In this document: positions 54,261 through 64,000 of the stretch, in pieces | Layout: each line of letters starts with the position of its first letter | Numbering within the stretch: the stretch's first letter is position 1 | DNA from: Ceratopteris richardii | Taxonomy: Eukaryota; Streptophyta; Polypodiopsida; Polypodiales; Pteridaceae | Assembly (NCBI GenBank): GCA_020310875.1 | Contig: CM035439.1 | Coordinates: forward strand, 134,828,753-134,892,752 | DNA: 64,000 nucleotides | Reading direction: 5' to 3' | The notes under the pieces: generated by a model | Databases searched by the model: none | The model's input: the letters and a program-made list of their open reading frames with translations, nothing else | What the model was told of the DNA's origin: nothing | Made by a program: the position numbers and the translations under genes

Positions 54261-55929
54261 TAAGAGGTTCTTGATATAGCTTGACTCTACATCCACTAAT
54301 ATAGTTTGGCAAGATATCTCCTTCTAGAGTGGCCAACTGAACTGCACCACTAGGAGAAATTCTATTAATGATCATGAGTCCGTATCCTCTTTTTTCCAAC
54401 TTACAGGCATGTTGTTTTAGTGTATAAACCAACACTAGATCTCCCTCTTTCAATCCCTTATCCTTGATGTGTGCATCAAAGTATGCCTTTTGCCTTTTCT
54501 TTGCAGCATAGATGCCTGCTGCCGCGCGTAGCCTTGTCTCACCTAAGCGTTCAAGATCAAAGATCCTAGAGAACAATTCATGTCCATTCCACTCATACTC
54601 TTGTGCTACTTTTAAGGTAGGGATTAAGAAATCTAATGGTAGCACAACATTCTGTCCGAAGACCATCTGAAATGGGGTGGCGTTGAGTACTGTTTTGTAG
54701 GCAACTCGATAAGCCCAAACACAATGATGAAGTTGTTTATCCCAATCAGAGTGTTATTATTTACCAGTTTTGTCAATACGTTACAGAGAATCTTATTGGT
54801 GCTCTCGGCTTGTCCGTTAGCTTGTGGGTGATAAGGAACAGACTTTTTATGTATCACCAAGATTTCTTGGAGAAGATTTTCAATGACCTCATTCAAGAAG
54901 TCTGTGCCTCTATCGCTCACAACTCTATTGGTAGCCCATATCTCGTGAACACATTCTCGAATAAGAACTTAGTCGTAGTCTGGGCATCATTCTTTGTTGT
55001 GGCTTTCAGTTCTACCCACTTTGTAAGGTAATCTATGGCTACAATAATATACTCTGCATGGGAGTTTCTAGCTGGGGGGTTAATAGGACCTATGAAGTCT
55101 ATGCCCCACTTGGAAAATGCACGCCCTCCCATCATTGGCCTCAAGGGCATCTCGTCTTTTCTAACTGGATATTGTGCACGTTGGCATGTGTCACATTTCT
55201 TCACATAGGTATGAGCATCTATATGAAGAGTGGGCCACCAAAGTCCTGAAAATAGAATGGTCTTGATTACTCGATCAGGACCGAAGTGTCCTCCTGCAAC
55301 ACCGCTGTGTGCAGTTTCTAAACTTTCAAATAGTCTGATTCGTGAACGCAGAACCTTAGATAACCATCTTTGCCTCTTCGGTATAGGTTGTCTCCTACTA
55401 AGGCATAGCCTTGAGCCTCTTGATCCATGCTTCGTCTTCTTGCTAGGCTAGCCTCTTTGGGTAATCTTCCCGATCTCATAAACTCTACCGATGGAGCACT
55501 CCAATCAGGAATTAATGACACCTGATAAAGGGTGGCATGCTCTATTGGTGGTCTCTCTCTACACATTGGACAATTCTTAATCTACTCATGTATTTCTTTG
55601 TCCATGCTAGGCCAATACACTCCTAAACGTTTTAGATTCTGCAATGTTCGTTGTTTAGAATAGTGATTTCCTAGCAATCCTTCATGGGCTTGTTGCAACC
55701 AGCTACTATGTTCATAATCCTTGACACAACAAGCTAATACACCTTCAGTATCTTGTTTGTACATGCTTTCTGCTAGTATATGATACTTTTGTGATTTTAC
55801 AATTTCTTCTTGCGATGTTTTCACATTCTTATTCGCAGGTTCGAAAGTCAGGATTGGCACCAACTTATTTGCCCATTTAGGAACAACATCTAAATTGAAC
55901 AGATAAGCATCGGGTAATTCATCAGACAC
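54261..55929 (-). pseudogene. pol: Integrase (A4)
   Basis: Linker DELPDAYLFNLDVVPKWANK, the zinc region ending MKKCDTCQRAQYPVRKDE, core start GGRAFSKWGIDFIGPINPPA, IIVAIDYLTKWVELKATTKN, second Asp region SDRGTDFLNEVIENLLQE, Glu region NGQAESTNKILCN, and a C-terminal domain VVLPLDFLIPTLKVAQEYEW, GDLVLVYTLKQHACKLEKRG, GDILPNYISGCRVKLYQEPL. No chromodomain. Several breaks. Confidence 0.87.
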
Positions 55930-56720
55930 TCCTTGAGGTGACTCTCCTGAAGTGATGCGAGAAAGGTGATCTGCCCTAAGGTGGGTTCTACCTTTCCTGA
56001 CAACAACTTCAAAGTCAATATTCCATTAGTAAGAGGAACCATCTTACTAAGCTCCCAGTATTGCAAGGTTTATTGACCAAATATAACAAAGCTTGATGAT
56101 CAGTGAAAAACTTGAACCTGTTGGCCAATAAATAGTGCCTAAACTTCTTCACAGCATATACCATGCCTAAGCCCTCTCGCTCAGTTGTGGTATAGTTTCG
56201 TTCAGCTACGGTGAGCTGTCCACTAGCATATGCTATGGGCAAATCTAAGTTTCCTTCTCCTGTGGGTTGTGCTAGCACACATCCTATGGCGTGATTGGAT
56301 GCATCCACATGGACATGGAATGGTTTATTCCAATCAAGAGTGGTCAATATTGGTGCTGTGCACAAACGTTTCTTCAGTTCGTTGAAAGAATTCTGGCATT
56401 CGTCGTTCCACTCAGAATTAGACAACAAGGCATAAAGGGGTCTAGCTATGATCGCGTACATGTGGATAAACCTATGGTAATATCCACAATGGCCCATAAA
56501 GGCTTGTACGTTTAACATTCCTTGGCCTTGGCAGCTCCGCTATGGCGCGTACCTTATCTTCATCTGTTGAGATTCCATTCTTAGAAACAATATGACCTAA
56601 GATTTTACCTTGACGCACCATGAACACACACTTTTCTGGGTTCAGACACACTCGATATTCTCTACACTTGTTGAAGATTTGTCTGAGCTCAGGGATGTGA
56701 AATCTTCTTTCTTGGGAATG
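55930..56720 (-). pseudogene. pol: RT connection and RNase H (A4)
   Basis: FMGHCGYYHRFIHMYAIIAR is the typical RT thumb end of Ty3 elements, followed by WNDECQNSFNELKKRLC and RNase H (FHVHVDASNHAIGCVLAQPT, TTTEREGLGMVYAVKKFRHY, FKFFTDHQALLYLVNKPCNT). Same order as A3. Confidence 0.83.
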
Positions 56721-57470
56721 AGCACATTAATCATCCACATAGACTTCTAAGCTCTTTTGCAAGAACAATTTGAAGACATGACACATGAGCCTTTGGAATG
56801 TTGCAGGTGCATTGGTGAGCCCAAATGGCATCACACGAAATGCAAAGATTCCCCACTCTGTGGCAAAAGCCATTTTGTGTTGATCTTCTGGGGCAATGGC
56901 TACTTGATTGTAACATGAAAGTCCATCAAGGAAGCTATAAACTTCCTTGCCTGCAACATGCTCCAATAGGTGTTCCGTGATTGGAAGTGGATAACTATCT
57001 CTGATTGTAGCGGCATTAACTTTTTTAAGGTTAATACACACTCGAAACTTCCCGTTCTTCTTGGGCACCACTACAATGGGGAACACCCATTCAGTATGCT
57101 CAATCTCATAGATGAATCCAGCTTCAATCAGCCTATCAATTTCTTCTTTTATTTTAGCTGCATATGTATCATTATATGTGTAGGGCTTTTGTTTGGTGGG
57201 CTTGGCATCAGCAGTCATGGGGATAGTATGAGAGCAAATTCTTGGATCTACCCCTTTCAAGTCTCTATAGTGCCACGCAAACACATCCCTATATTCCCTT
57301 AATAGAGCTACAAGCTCCATTTCTTCTTTTGCACTTAGGTCATCTCCTATATATGTGCATCTCTCTTCATTCTCTTCAATGGTCACTACAATTTTCTTGG
57401 TCTTTTCTTTATTATCATATGATTCTCCTATGATGTCCTCTCTCTTAAGCATGCGTACCAAAATTTTGTG
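56721..57470 (-). pseudogene. pol: Reverse transcriptase (A4)
   Basis: ENEERCTYIGDDLSAKEEME, LREYRDVFAWHYRDLKGVDP, PIVVVPKKNGKFRVCINLKK, DSYPLPITEHLLEHVAGKEV, FRVMPFGLTNAPATFQRLMC and YVDD encoded on minus at 56730-56741. This is the longest unbroken RT reading in the window. Confidence 0.88.
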
Positions 57471-58639
57471 GTGGTCAACTTCATATTCTTGAAGTTTTCT
57501 GGTACTTCAAACAATGATTCCTCCTCTTCTGGTTTCACTGCTTTTCTTTTCTTTTTCTTTTGATTGTCCTTTGAATTTACCGTTTTAATACTTGTGAGAG
57601 GTTCTTCTTCTTTCTGGGTGAAATTTCCTATATCTTCTAGATAGTGCTGCTCTGAGTTAAAGCATCTATCCATCACAATGGACTCTATATCATCGTCATT
57701 CTCTTCTTCTTCTATGACATCACTAGGGTCACATTCTTCTAGCAAGGGCTGACACATGAATACTGAAATTTCATAACCCTCCTCATCACAATGAGGTGTC
57801 CATTATTCTTCATTGACCGCAATGTCCATGGTGGCTAGGATTTCTGGCCAGCCATGAGGCTCAAATTCCTCATCTGGAAAGATCATTGGTGTATAGGCTG
57901 GGTCTTTAATTGGTCTATCTTCTTGAGAAGTTCCTTCTTCTCTCGCCTTCAAGCATTTTTCCTCTTCCTCTACGACCTTACACATCCATAAATGAGTATC
58001 CTCATGCAGCCATGATGGATCAGGTGAACTTTCAGAATGCACAGAGATGGGATCTTCTTTCGCTTTGTGGATAGGATTCCACTGTAGGGGTGGTACATCT
58101 CTGAAGGTGTAGTCCTTCAAATTGACCTTGGTGGTGACCCCTAAGTGTTGTAAGTACAAGGAGTTGGTTCCCCAATCCTGTACTACTTGCAATTGTCGTA
58201 GGAAGGGTCTTCCTAGGATCATCTCATAAACATTGTTTTTCTCAAAGTCACATATAGCAAATGTGTGCTCAAACTCTACACCACAAGTGGTTAGAGTTAT
58301 CCCTTCTAGCAATCCTAGAGGTCTTTCAAAATGACTGTGAGCCATTTGAAGCTTCATTCTAGTTGGTCTTAATGTGGGTTTGCCCCATTGCTTCCACAAG
58401 GAGGTGGTCGCAATAGCAACACCAGCACCTGAATCTATGATTGCTTTGGTTGTGTAACCTTGATAGGTGATTGGAAGATAAGTATTACCTTCTTCACCCT
58501 CACACATGTCCCCTATTTTGTCTAGAGGTATCTCTGGTACTTTTTGCTTAGAGCCTCCTTTTGGCATATTGGAATCAAGTTCTGGAACCTGATCCTTCAC
58601 ATGATTTCATAGCTCGGGTTTTGCTTTTAACAACTCATC
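57471..58639 (-). pseudogene. pol: Canonical protease and acidic linker (A4)
   Basis: Protease: TYLPITYQGYTTKAIIDSGA with Asp-Ser-Gly at 58427-58435, MKLQMAHSHFERPLGLLEGI, TTCGVEFEHTFAICDFEKNN, EMILGRPFLRQLQVVQDWGT. Linker: LHEDTHLWMCKVVEEEEKCL, MIFPDEEFEPHGWPEILATM, an acidic EEEENDDDIESIV run and a basic KKKKRKAVKPEEE patch before SLFEVPENFK. It corresponds block by block to 36171-37640. Confidence 0.83.
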
Positions 58640-59841
58640 TACAGTGAGATGACATTAAACCTTAGTGTTCTTCACGACATCAGTGTTCCTTGGAACCACT
58701 GAGTCTTCATGTCGGACCAGTATTGTGGGAGCTCTAATCTGGAGAGATTCAGATTCCCATGGGCCTGGAAATTGAGGCAGTTCTTCTAAGGTATTGGATT
58801 CAAAATCTAACCTTCCGTCTTCTTGCTGCTCGACTTGATCTCCGTAAATGGATGGAATGTCTTGGGGAAATTGATCATGAAGGTCATCAATCTCAAGAAT
58901 AGGAGGGGAATTATCCTTCTTCTTGGACCATTTCTCTTCTTGTATTTCCCGCAAGAACTCTTGAGAGTACTGTTGAATTGAAGTAGGTATTCCACCATCC
59001 GTGGAATGAGGAACATAAGCTCCCCTTGGTGGTGAGCTTCCTCTTTCAATAACTGGTTGAGCTTGTGGAGGTAAAGAAACTTGTGGTTTGTTTACCAACT
59101 GCTCTAATCTTTCTAGTAAGCCTTGGAAATGCAAATCTGGTTTAACAGAGTTCGTCTGATTGAACTTTTGACTAGTCTCAAGTATGGCTTGAGCTTGTTC
59201 TACCATTTTCATGCACATTTTCATCCGTTCAATCTCTAAATCTGCTCTCGGGTAACTCTTGTCTAGGTTTGCAGCTGTAGGCCCTTCTTGAAGTCGAGCC
59301 TGGTAGGCCTTGAACATCATGTCCAAGCCTTCTAGGGTTGGATCTACAAGAACAGACCCTGGTTGCGGCCTATTTACAATGGGTGGTGGGGTAGGATGAG
59401 GTGAAGTGGATGAAGTGTCGGCATGCGAGGGGTTTTGAGATGCGATGTCTTCTATTTTTATTTTTGTGTCTTTCAAGCTTTCTTCTAGTTCCGATAACTT
59501 TTCATTCCACTTGCGATTAGCCTTTTCTGTCGTATCTTTCCATGTCCTTGTTTTCCTCTCACTAGGCTCTCCCGATTCACTCGACTCTGATTGCTCTACT
59601 GGTTTATCTTGTTTTAATGCTTGTGCTCTAGTAACTGCCTGTATAGGAGCCACATTACTGCAACTTGAACTTGAATCCGCCACTAAGCCTACCACATTAA
59701 TGGGTGTAATCTTGGGCACACTAGAGGGGTTTCTTGGACAATCTTTGGGGAGATGGTCCTTGCCACATTCCGAACAAAAAGCTTGTATTGTGATAGCCTG
59801 ACCTTGACTCGGAGATGGTGGGTGGGGACAATCACGAATGA
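58640..59841 (-). pseudogene. gag: Gag, C-terminal part (A4)
   Basis: Knuckle CSECGKDHLPKDC near 59750-59790, then PKITPINVVGLVADSSSSCS, a charged coil (TEKANRKWNEKLSELEESLK), a Ser/Thr/Pro-rich hinge, LDMMFKAYQARLQEGPTAAN and DDLHDQFPQDIPSIYGDQVE. The upper edge meets the B'' fragment at 59842. Few breaks. Confidence 0.82.
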
Positions 59842-60814
59842 CGCGTTACCACAATCGATTTTGCAACAATCTGATCTGTTGCCACCTTCCCACAGACGGC
59901 GCCAATGTTAAACGTTGTTCTAACTGTCAGAAACGCGTTTAAACGAGTATTGGGTTCTTGGGAGTGGAGGGGTTTGTAAAGACAGAGGCCCTATGCTTGT
60001 TTCCCAAAATTACTTCACAACACAATATACCAACATTCAAGATTTTATCAAGAATTGGTATCCCCTTCTCGATCTTTACGGTTCATCATTTTAACTCTAT
60101 CAGAGTCTGCCAAACACACTGTACCAGACTATCAGTATCGTGATACCGAATTACCTCAGAACCCTTTTTCCGAATACACAGTACTGTAACATTTAATATT
60201 AGTTCAACCTTCACCGAATAGCGCTCACAATCCAACAAACCGAAAACACAGAAGGACTCAACAGTTTCAGACACACAGTGTTGAAGACTAATACACACTA
60301 GAGATAACCATTACTGTAGCCAAATCTCACCGTACAAGTACAGATCTCAATACTGAAGACAACCCAATACAGCTCAGAATCCCAGAACACTACCACAACT
60401 ACACAGACTTCTCCAACGACTGGCATAACATTCCAAGAAAGAGTACCACGATGCGCGTAAGTAACACAACAATCGCATTAGGGATTCGCAAACTACTCAC
60501 TCAGACAACAACCCGGCGAACTACTCGATGTCGAGAAAACTCACAACAAACAGGTCTTGATAGACAACAGAACAGAATCAAGAACCATACACTACAGTAT
60601 ACTCAGAATACTTGGAATTAGACAAACAACACTATAGTAACGACACAGACAATCACCCAGATAGACAGTCTGGTGATTCCACGAATCGTTACCGGTGTGT
60701 CTCTTTTTCATTGCTTTATATAAAGATTACAACCATCTTGTAACAACCTTTCGCTCGTGCTGAATCTAAAAAGATTCAGTTTTATACAAATGCCAATCCG
60801 GCGGCCGACTAACA
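59842..60814 (-). mobile_element. Family B relative B'': LTR, PBS and short leader in A4 gag
   Basis: Minus-strand LTR at 59906-60814 (909 bp; minus reads TGTTAGTCGGCCGCCGGATT to ACGTTTAACA). The PBS TGGCGCCGTCTGTGGGAA is encoded on minus at 59887-59904, followed by about 45 bp of leader resembling the start of B. It is flanked by gag of A4 on both sides, but the flanks are not adjacent parts of gag and no target duplication is visible. It is therefore a remnant of a larger insertion. Confidence 0.82.
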
Positions 60815-62072
60815 CACTCTTGGAAAATTCTACAATGAATTCGTCTAGCAGTTGACCTATATCTCGATAGTTGCGACTACTCAGTGGTTGAAACCAAGCC
60901 AAGGCCGAGCCCTTAAGAGTCAAACCGAATGCCTCGTACTAGGTGAACAAATCCTCAACCTGTTCCACTCTTAACACTTGTTTGAACTCGGCCACATGAT
61001 CATACGGATCTCTTGTCTCGTCAAAATAATTCTTCATTGCCTTGATCACGTGAGTGGGTCTAAGGGTTCTTGTGTGCTCTCGGGGTCTAGGCAATGGAAA
61101 ATCCTGTTCATCTCTTTTTTGCCTATGTGCGTGATGTCTCTCTCTTTCCGGTCTTTCATTTTCAAATCTTGATCTATTCTTGCCCACGGTGTGTGCAAAA
61201 CTTGCCTCAGGTTTCTCTCTAGTTCTTTCTCTGTGGGCTTCATGAGCTTGAGATGAACCTACTCCTTGGAGGCCATGGGAAACATTGGATCTTGGTGGAG
61301 GGAAAATCAATTCACTCTTCCAAGTATATGCGTGTCTAGCATGTTCTGTTACCAAGAACATCTTCTCTAAAGTGTTGTCCAGGTAGACAACTTTGCGTGG
61401 TATCTTTGGATCCTTGAACTCGTAGATGATGACTATGCCCAATTGGCTAGGTTGATCTGGCTTGAATCTCCAAAAGGCTTCCTCTGTTTCTCTATTCAAG
61501 AATAGTTCTATGCTTTTGTTGTCTTGAGGGATCCAATCTGGTGTGATCACTCTGGTCAAAACTGACTTGCCTCTAGGAGTCTGGGGTCCTTGTCCTACAT
61601 TTCCTTGTTCTAGGTCTCCTATCTCATTCTCAGGAATGATATTTCCAAACTCATCAGTCCTATCTGGTAGGTAGGTGACCACATACATGGTTCCTTCCTT
61701 ATCAATGTATGAACCCTCTTCGAACTTGACCACTGGGTGTTCAAGTCCAAAGGGTTGATCTAGATTTTTGAGTTGGACCACTAATCGCCTCAAGCCATCC
61801 TCATAGATGCGAGCACCTAATCGGTTGGTCCGAATATATTCCAATTGTGTTTTATAGGGTCCTTCTAGAGTTTGTAGATGGGCATTTCCTGAGCTACCTG
61901 TAGGTTTCCCCATGCTAAAAGACGTTTTTGAGTCACTTGTGACAGAGTTTAGTACGTAAGGACAACCACTTAGTTGTTGTGCCCAAGACTTAGCTGTATG
62001 GTTGACACTGGACTGAGAAGATCTAATGCTTTGTCTATCCTTGCCTAGGTGTCTACCAGATCTCAGGTTCAT
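60815..62072 (-). pseudogene. gag: Gag, N-terminal part (A4)
   Basis: Start at 62072: MNLRSGRHLGKDRQSIRSSQ. Then LEGPYKTQLEYIRTNRLGAR, FGLEHPVVKFEEGSYIDKEG, GNIIPENEIGDLEQGNVGQG, TPRGKSVLTRVITPDWIPQD, a basic stretch, and the start of the gag domain (MKNYFDETRDPYDHVAEFKQ, GSALAWFQPL, LLDEFIVEFSKS) up to B''. One long reading of 377 residues is nearly clean. Confidence 0.86.
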
Positions 62073-63305
62073 AAGCTTTGGTTAAGAGTCCAAAATTTCC
62101 CCTTGGTATGGTTCAAAATCCTTTGGAGTCCCCTTGGTTCCCTAGTCGCACCTGAGGGTCAACTTCAAATTAGTCTATCTGAAAATCAACGCATTATTCT
62201 TATAAAAAACGAGCTTTTCAACGAGCTATAGAGCTCAAAAAATGGACTTTGGATGAAAAAGTTATGTCAAATTAGGCTCTTGGGGATCAAAACAGGCAAA
62301 CACGCACTTATGGAAAAATCATGATTTTGTATGAAATCAGAGAATCGCAATTGTGTGAAATCAGAGAATCGCGATTGTGTGAAATCAGAGGATCGCGATT
62401 GTGTGAAATCAGAGAATTGCGATTGTATGAAATCAAAGAATCGCGATTGTGTGAAATCAGAGAATCGCGATTGTGTGAAATCAGAGAATTGCGATTGTGT
62501 GAAATCAGAGAATCACGATTTTGTACCTTGAGAATCGTGTTTTCACAGAATCGTGTTTTCACAAAATCATGTTTTTGCTGAAAATCGTGATTTGTGAGAA
62601 TCGCGATTTTGAGCAGAGAATCGTGTTGTTGAGAATCACGACTTTGAGCAGAGAATCGTGTTTTTGAGAATCGCGATTTTGAACAGAGAATCGTGTTTTT
62701 GAGAATTGCGATTTTGAGCAGAGAATCGTGTTTTTGAAAATCGTGTTTTAGAGAATCGTGTCTTAGAGAATCGTGTTCTAGAGGATCACGATTTTGTCTC
62801 AAAGAATCGTGGTTTCCAAAAATTTAGAGAATCGCGATTTTGAGCACAACCATAGAATCGTGTTTTCTCAGAATCGTGTTTTTTGGCTGAAAATCGTGAT
62901 TTGTGAGAATCGCGATTTTGAGCACAACCACAGAATCGCGATTCTGAGAATGACCACAGAATCGTGTTCTTTTCAAAAGGCTTTTAGGTGGGAAACAAAG
63001 AATCACGATTTTCAAAAAAAATTTGAATTTTCACAGAATCACGATTTTCATCACAGAATCGTGTTTCTCTTGCACTTCCTAACTCCTCCTCGCACAATAA
63101 TGCATGAAAGATGGTATGAAAATGATGAAAATGCACTAAAAAACAAGAAATTTCTATGAAGAAGAAGATGGAAGAAGATGGGGATGGTGATGATGATGAA
63201 GATGAAGAAGAAAAATCAGAAAATGAACAAAAATGACAGTTTTTTTACCTTCCAACGTCGCAAATCTACGATCTTACCATCACAACGCTCGTCCTCGAAG
63301 CTCTC
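62073..63305 (-). other. Untranslated leader of A4
   Basis: About 1.2 kb between PBS and gag start. The gag-proximal part resembles the A3 leader (TAGTC.CAC..GAGGGTCAACTTCAAATTAG near 62140-62175). Most of the remainder is the minisatellite at 62333-63065. No coding role. Confidence 0.7.
62333..63065. repeat. Minisatellite with core GAATCGCGATT (A4 leader)
   Basis: First part (62333-62526): eight units of 24 bp, consensus AATCAGAGAATCGCGATTGTGTGA. Second part: looser units alternating GAATCGCGATTTTGAGCA and GAATCGTGTTTTTGA up to 63065. The core ATCGCGAT is self-complementary and is shared with the A3 leader repeat, although the unit outside the core is different. Confidence 0.9.
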
Positions 63306-63323
63306 TCCCCGGCAACGGTGCCA
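63306..63323 (-). promoter_or_regulatory. Primer-binding site, tRNA-Asp type (A4)
   Basis: Plus strand TCCCCGGCAACGGTGCCA, the same sequence as at 44702-44719, five bases from the LTR. Confidence 0.87.
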
Positions 63324-63328
63324 AAATT

Positions 63329-63717
63329 TGGTGTAGCTCAAGCGTAAGCACCACCTCCTTTACTTGTCAATCCGCGTCTCTGATTGCAAAAGAGTTCTCT
63401 TACAAAAGCTCTATTCTCTAACAAGCTAACCTCAAAAATGAGCTCTCTAGCTCTTTTTATAGCTTTTTTAGTAGTTTTGGCCCTGTCCAGACCTAGTGTC
63501 CGGCCTAGTTAAAAATTAGGTTCCAGGGCTTATTTGAGGGCTCAAACGAAGTCTAAAAATGATGAAAATTGGTACGATGGTACTTCTAATACTCCTCAAG
63601 CTTGAGGACTCCTCGGCTTGAACAAAATGGAGTTATAAAAGTAGAAAATAGTATTTACAATGGTTTTTAGTGATGAAAATCACTATTTTTGTAGGGATTT
63701 CTTCTAAAAATTTGACA
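63329..63717 (-). repeat. A4 LTR with PBS left and purine-rich flank right
   Basis: 389 bp; plus strand TGGTGTAGCTCAAGCG to AAATTTGACA. It resembles 52948-53480 (reverse complement) at roughly 92% where they overlap and shares the CTCAAGCTTGAGGACTCCTC block. To the right, the minus strand shows the purine-rich ACAAGTAGAAGGAGCAAGCA block, also present left of the plus-strand LTR. This is therefore the 3' end of a further internal region. Confidence 0.83.
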
Positions 63718-63879
63718 TACACTTCTTGGAGCTCCCTGCTTGCTCCTTCTACTTGTGTGTCCACCTCTTTGATGTGCTCCTATGCTTTGTCCTTGACCTT
63801 CAGCTTCAATACCATCCATGTTTATTATTTTATCAACTAAGGTGAGTTGCTTTTTCAACTGCGTGGCATGTTATAACTT
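63718..63879 (-). other. 3' internal remnant or flank beyond A4
   Basis: The first 40 bp is the purine-rich pre-LTR block on minus. The rest shows a minus frame (LTLVDKIINMDGIEAEGQGQ) with no recognised domain. It may be the end of the neighbouring copy's internal region. Confidence 0.4.
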
Positions 63880-64000
63880 ATGGAATATGTTGAACAATGC
63901 ATTGTTGGAGTGTAACATGGAATATGTTGGCCAATGCATTGTTGGATTGTCACATGGAATATAACATATGGAATATGTTGAACAATGCATTGTTGGAGTG
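63880..64000. repeat. Tandem repeat, 37-bp unit, running off the window
   Basis: Units at 63880-63916 and 63917-63953 read ATGGAATATGTTG..CAATG and CATTGTTGGA.TGT.AC. A shortened unit follows, then a third copy from about 63968 to the end. Each unit contains the perfect palindrome CAATGCATTG. The array continues beyond 64000. Confidence 0.85.

Larger units (their letters stand above)
53481..63717 (-). mobile_element. Family A Ty3/Gypsy element A4
   Basis: Minus-strand element with, from right to left: LTR, tRNA-Asp PBS, leader with minisatellite, gag (interrupted by B''), protease, linker, RT, RNase H, integrase, second protease-like domain and the start of the IWVPK tail. At 53481 it meets a plus-strand LTR of the same family. 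Beyond that lie the tail and third ORF of another copy and the LTR at 50273. Protein blocks follow A3 closely but with consistent differences, so it is a separate insertion. Many breaks. Confidence 0.83.

Noticed and set aside
62321-62802. Long repetitive open frames (EIRESRLCEIRE type and the minus counterpart) as a repeat protein
   Set aside because: The 24-bp unit is a multiple of three, so every frame stays open by arithmetic. Located in the A4 leader, it has no start context or domain.

Overview
The window looks like nuclear DNA of a land plant with a large, repeat-rich genome. The evidence is primer-binding sites matching plant tRNA-Asp (TCCCCGGCAACGGCGCCA on the minus side), Ty3/Gypsy reverse transcriptases and integrases of plant type, long leaders, and deep nesting of LTR elements. 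I see no bacterial operons, no rRNA or tRNA gene, no CRISPR array, and no host protein gene I can defend. The species cannot be named from the sequence. Every coding trace belongs to an LTR retrotransposon, and all copies are fossils carrying several to many breaks each.

Layout. 1-2300: leader, PBS and LTR scrap of a minus-strand element. 2296-5580: minus-strand piece of family A (third ORF, integrase, RNase H). 5581-9655: plus-strand family A gag block with a tandem duplication. 9656-45054: one large minus-strand family A element (A3) with both LTRs, opened by two later insertions. The first is the plus-strand family B element at 17212-33712, in the A3 integrase. The second is the short family B relative B' at 39187-41275, in the A3 gag. 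Element B is itself opened at 22218-30162 by a composite (C) that starts with a 2.4 kb LTR palindrome. 45055-48560: about 3.5 kb without recognisable genes. 48560-52900: leader, PBS, LTR and 3' part of another minus-strand family A copy. 52903-53480: plus-strand family A LTR with a little flanking sequence. 53481-63717: a nearly full-length minus-strand family A element (A4) carrying a family B LTR fragment (59842-60814). 63880-64000: start of a 37-bp tandem repeat that runs off the window.

How the parts work together. Family A has the order LTR, PBS(Asp), long leader (with a palindromic minisatellite in A3 and A4), gag with three zinc knuckles of unusual spacing, protease, acidic linker, RT, RNase H, integrase. 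This is followed by a second retropepsin-like domain, a tail with repeated IW(V/I)PK motifs, a splice-acceptor-like tract, a long third ORF with a coiled coil, polypurine tract and LTR. Family B has its own gag with canonical CCHC knuckles, a pol, a strong acceptor-like tract and its own coiled-coil third ORF, but no visible polypurine tract before the 3' LTR. LTR pairs of A3, B and B' each differ by about 3% by eye, so these insertions look geologically recent.

The strongest candidates for something undescribed are the second protease-like domain after integrase, the third ORF behind a splice-acceptor-like tract in several lineages, leader minisatellites built on the self-complementary core ATCGCGAT, and the giant LTR palindrome. 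All functions are inferred from motifs read by eye. No database search was possible.
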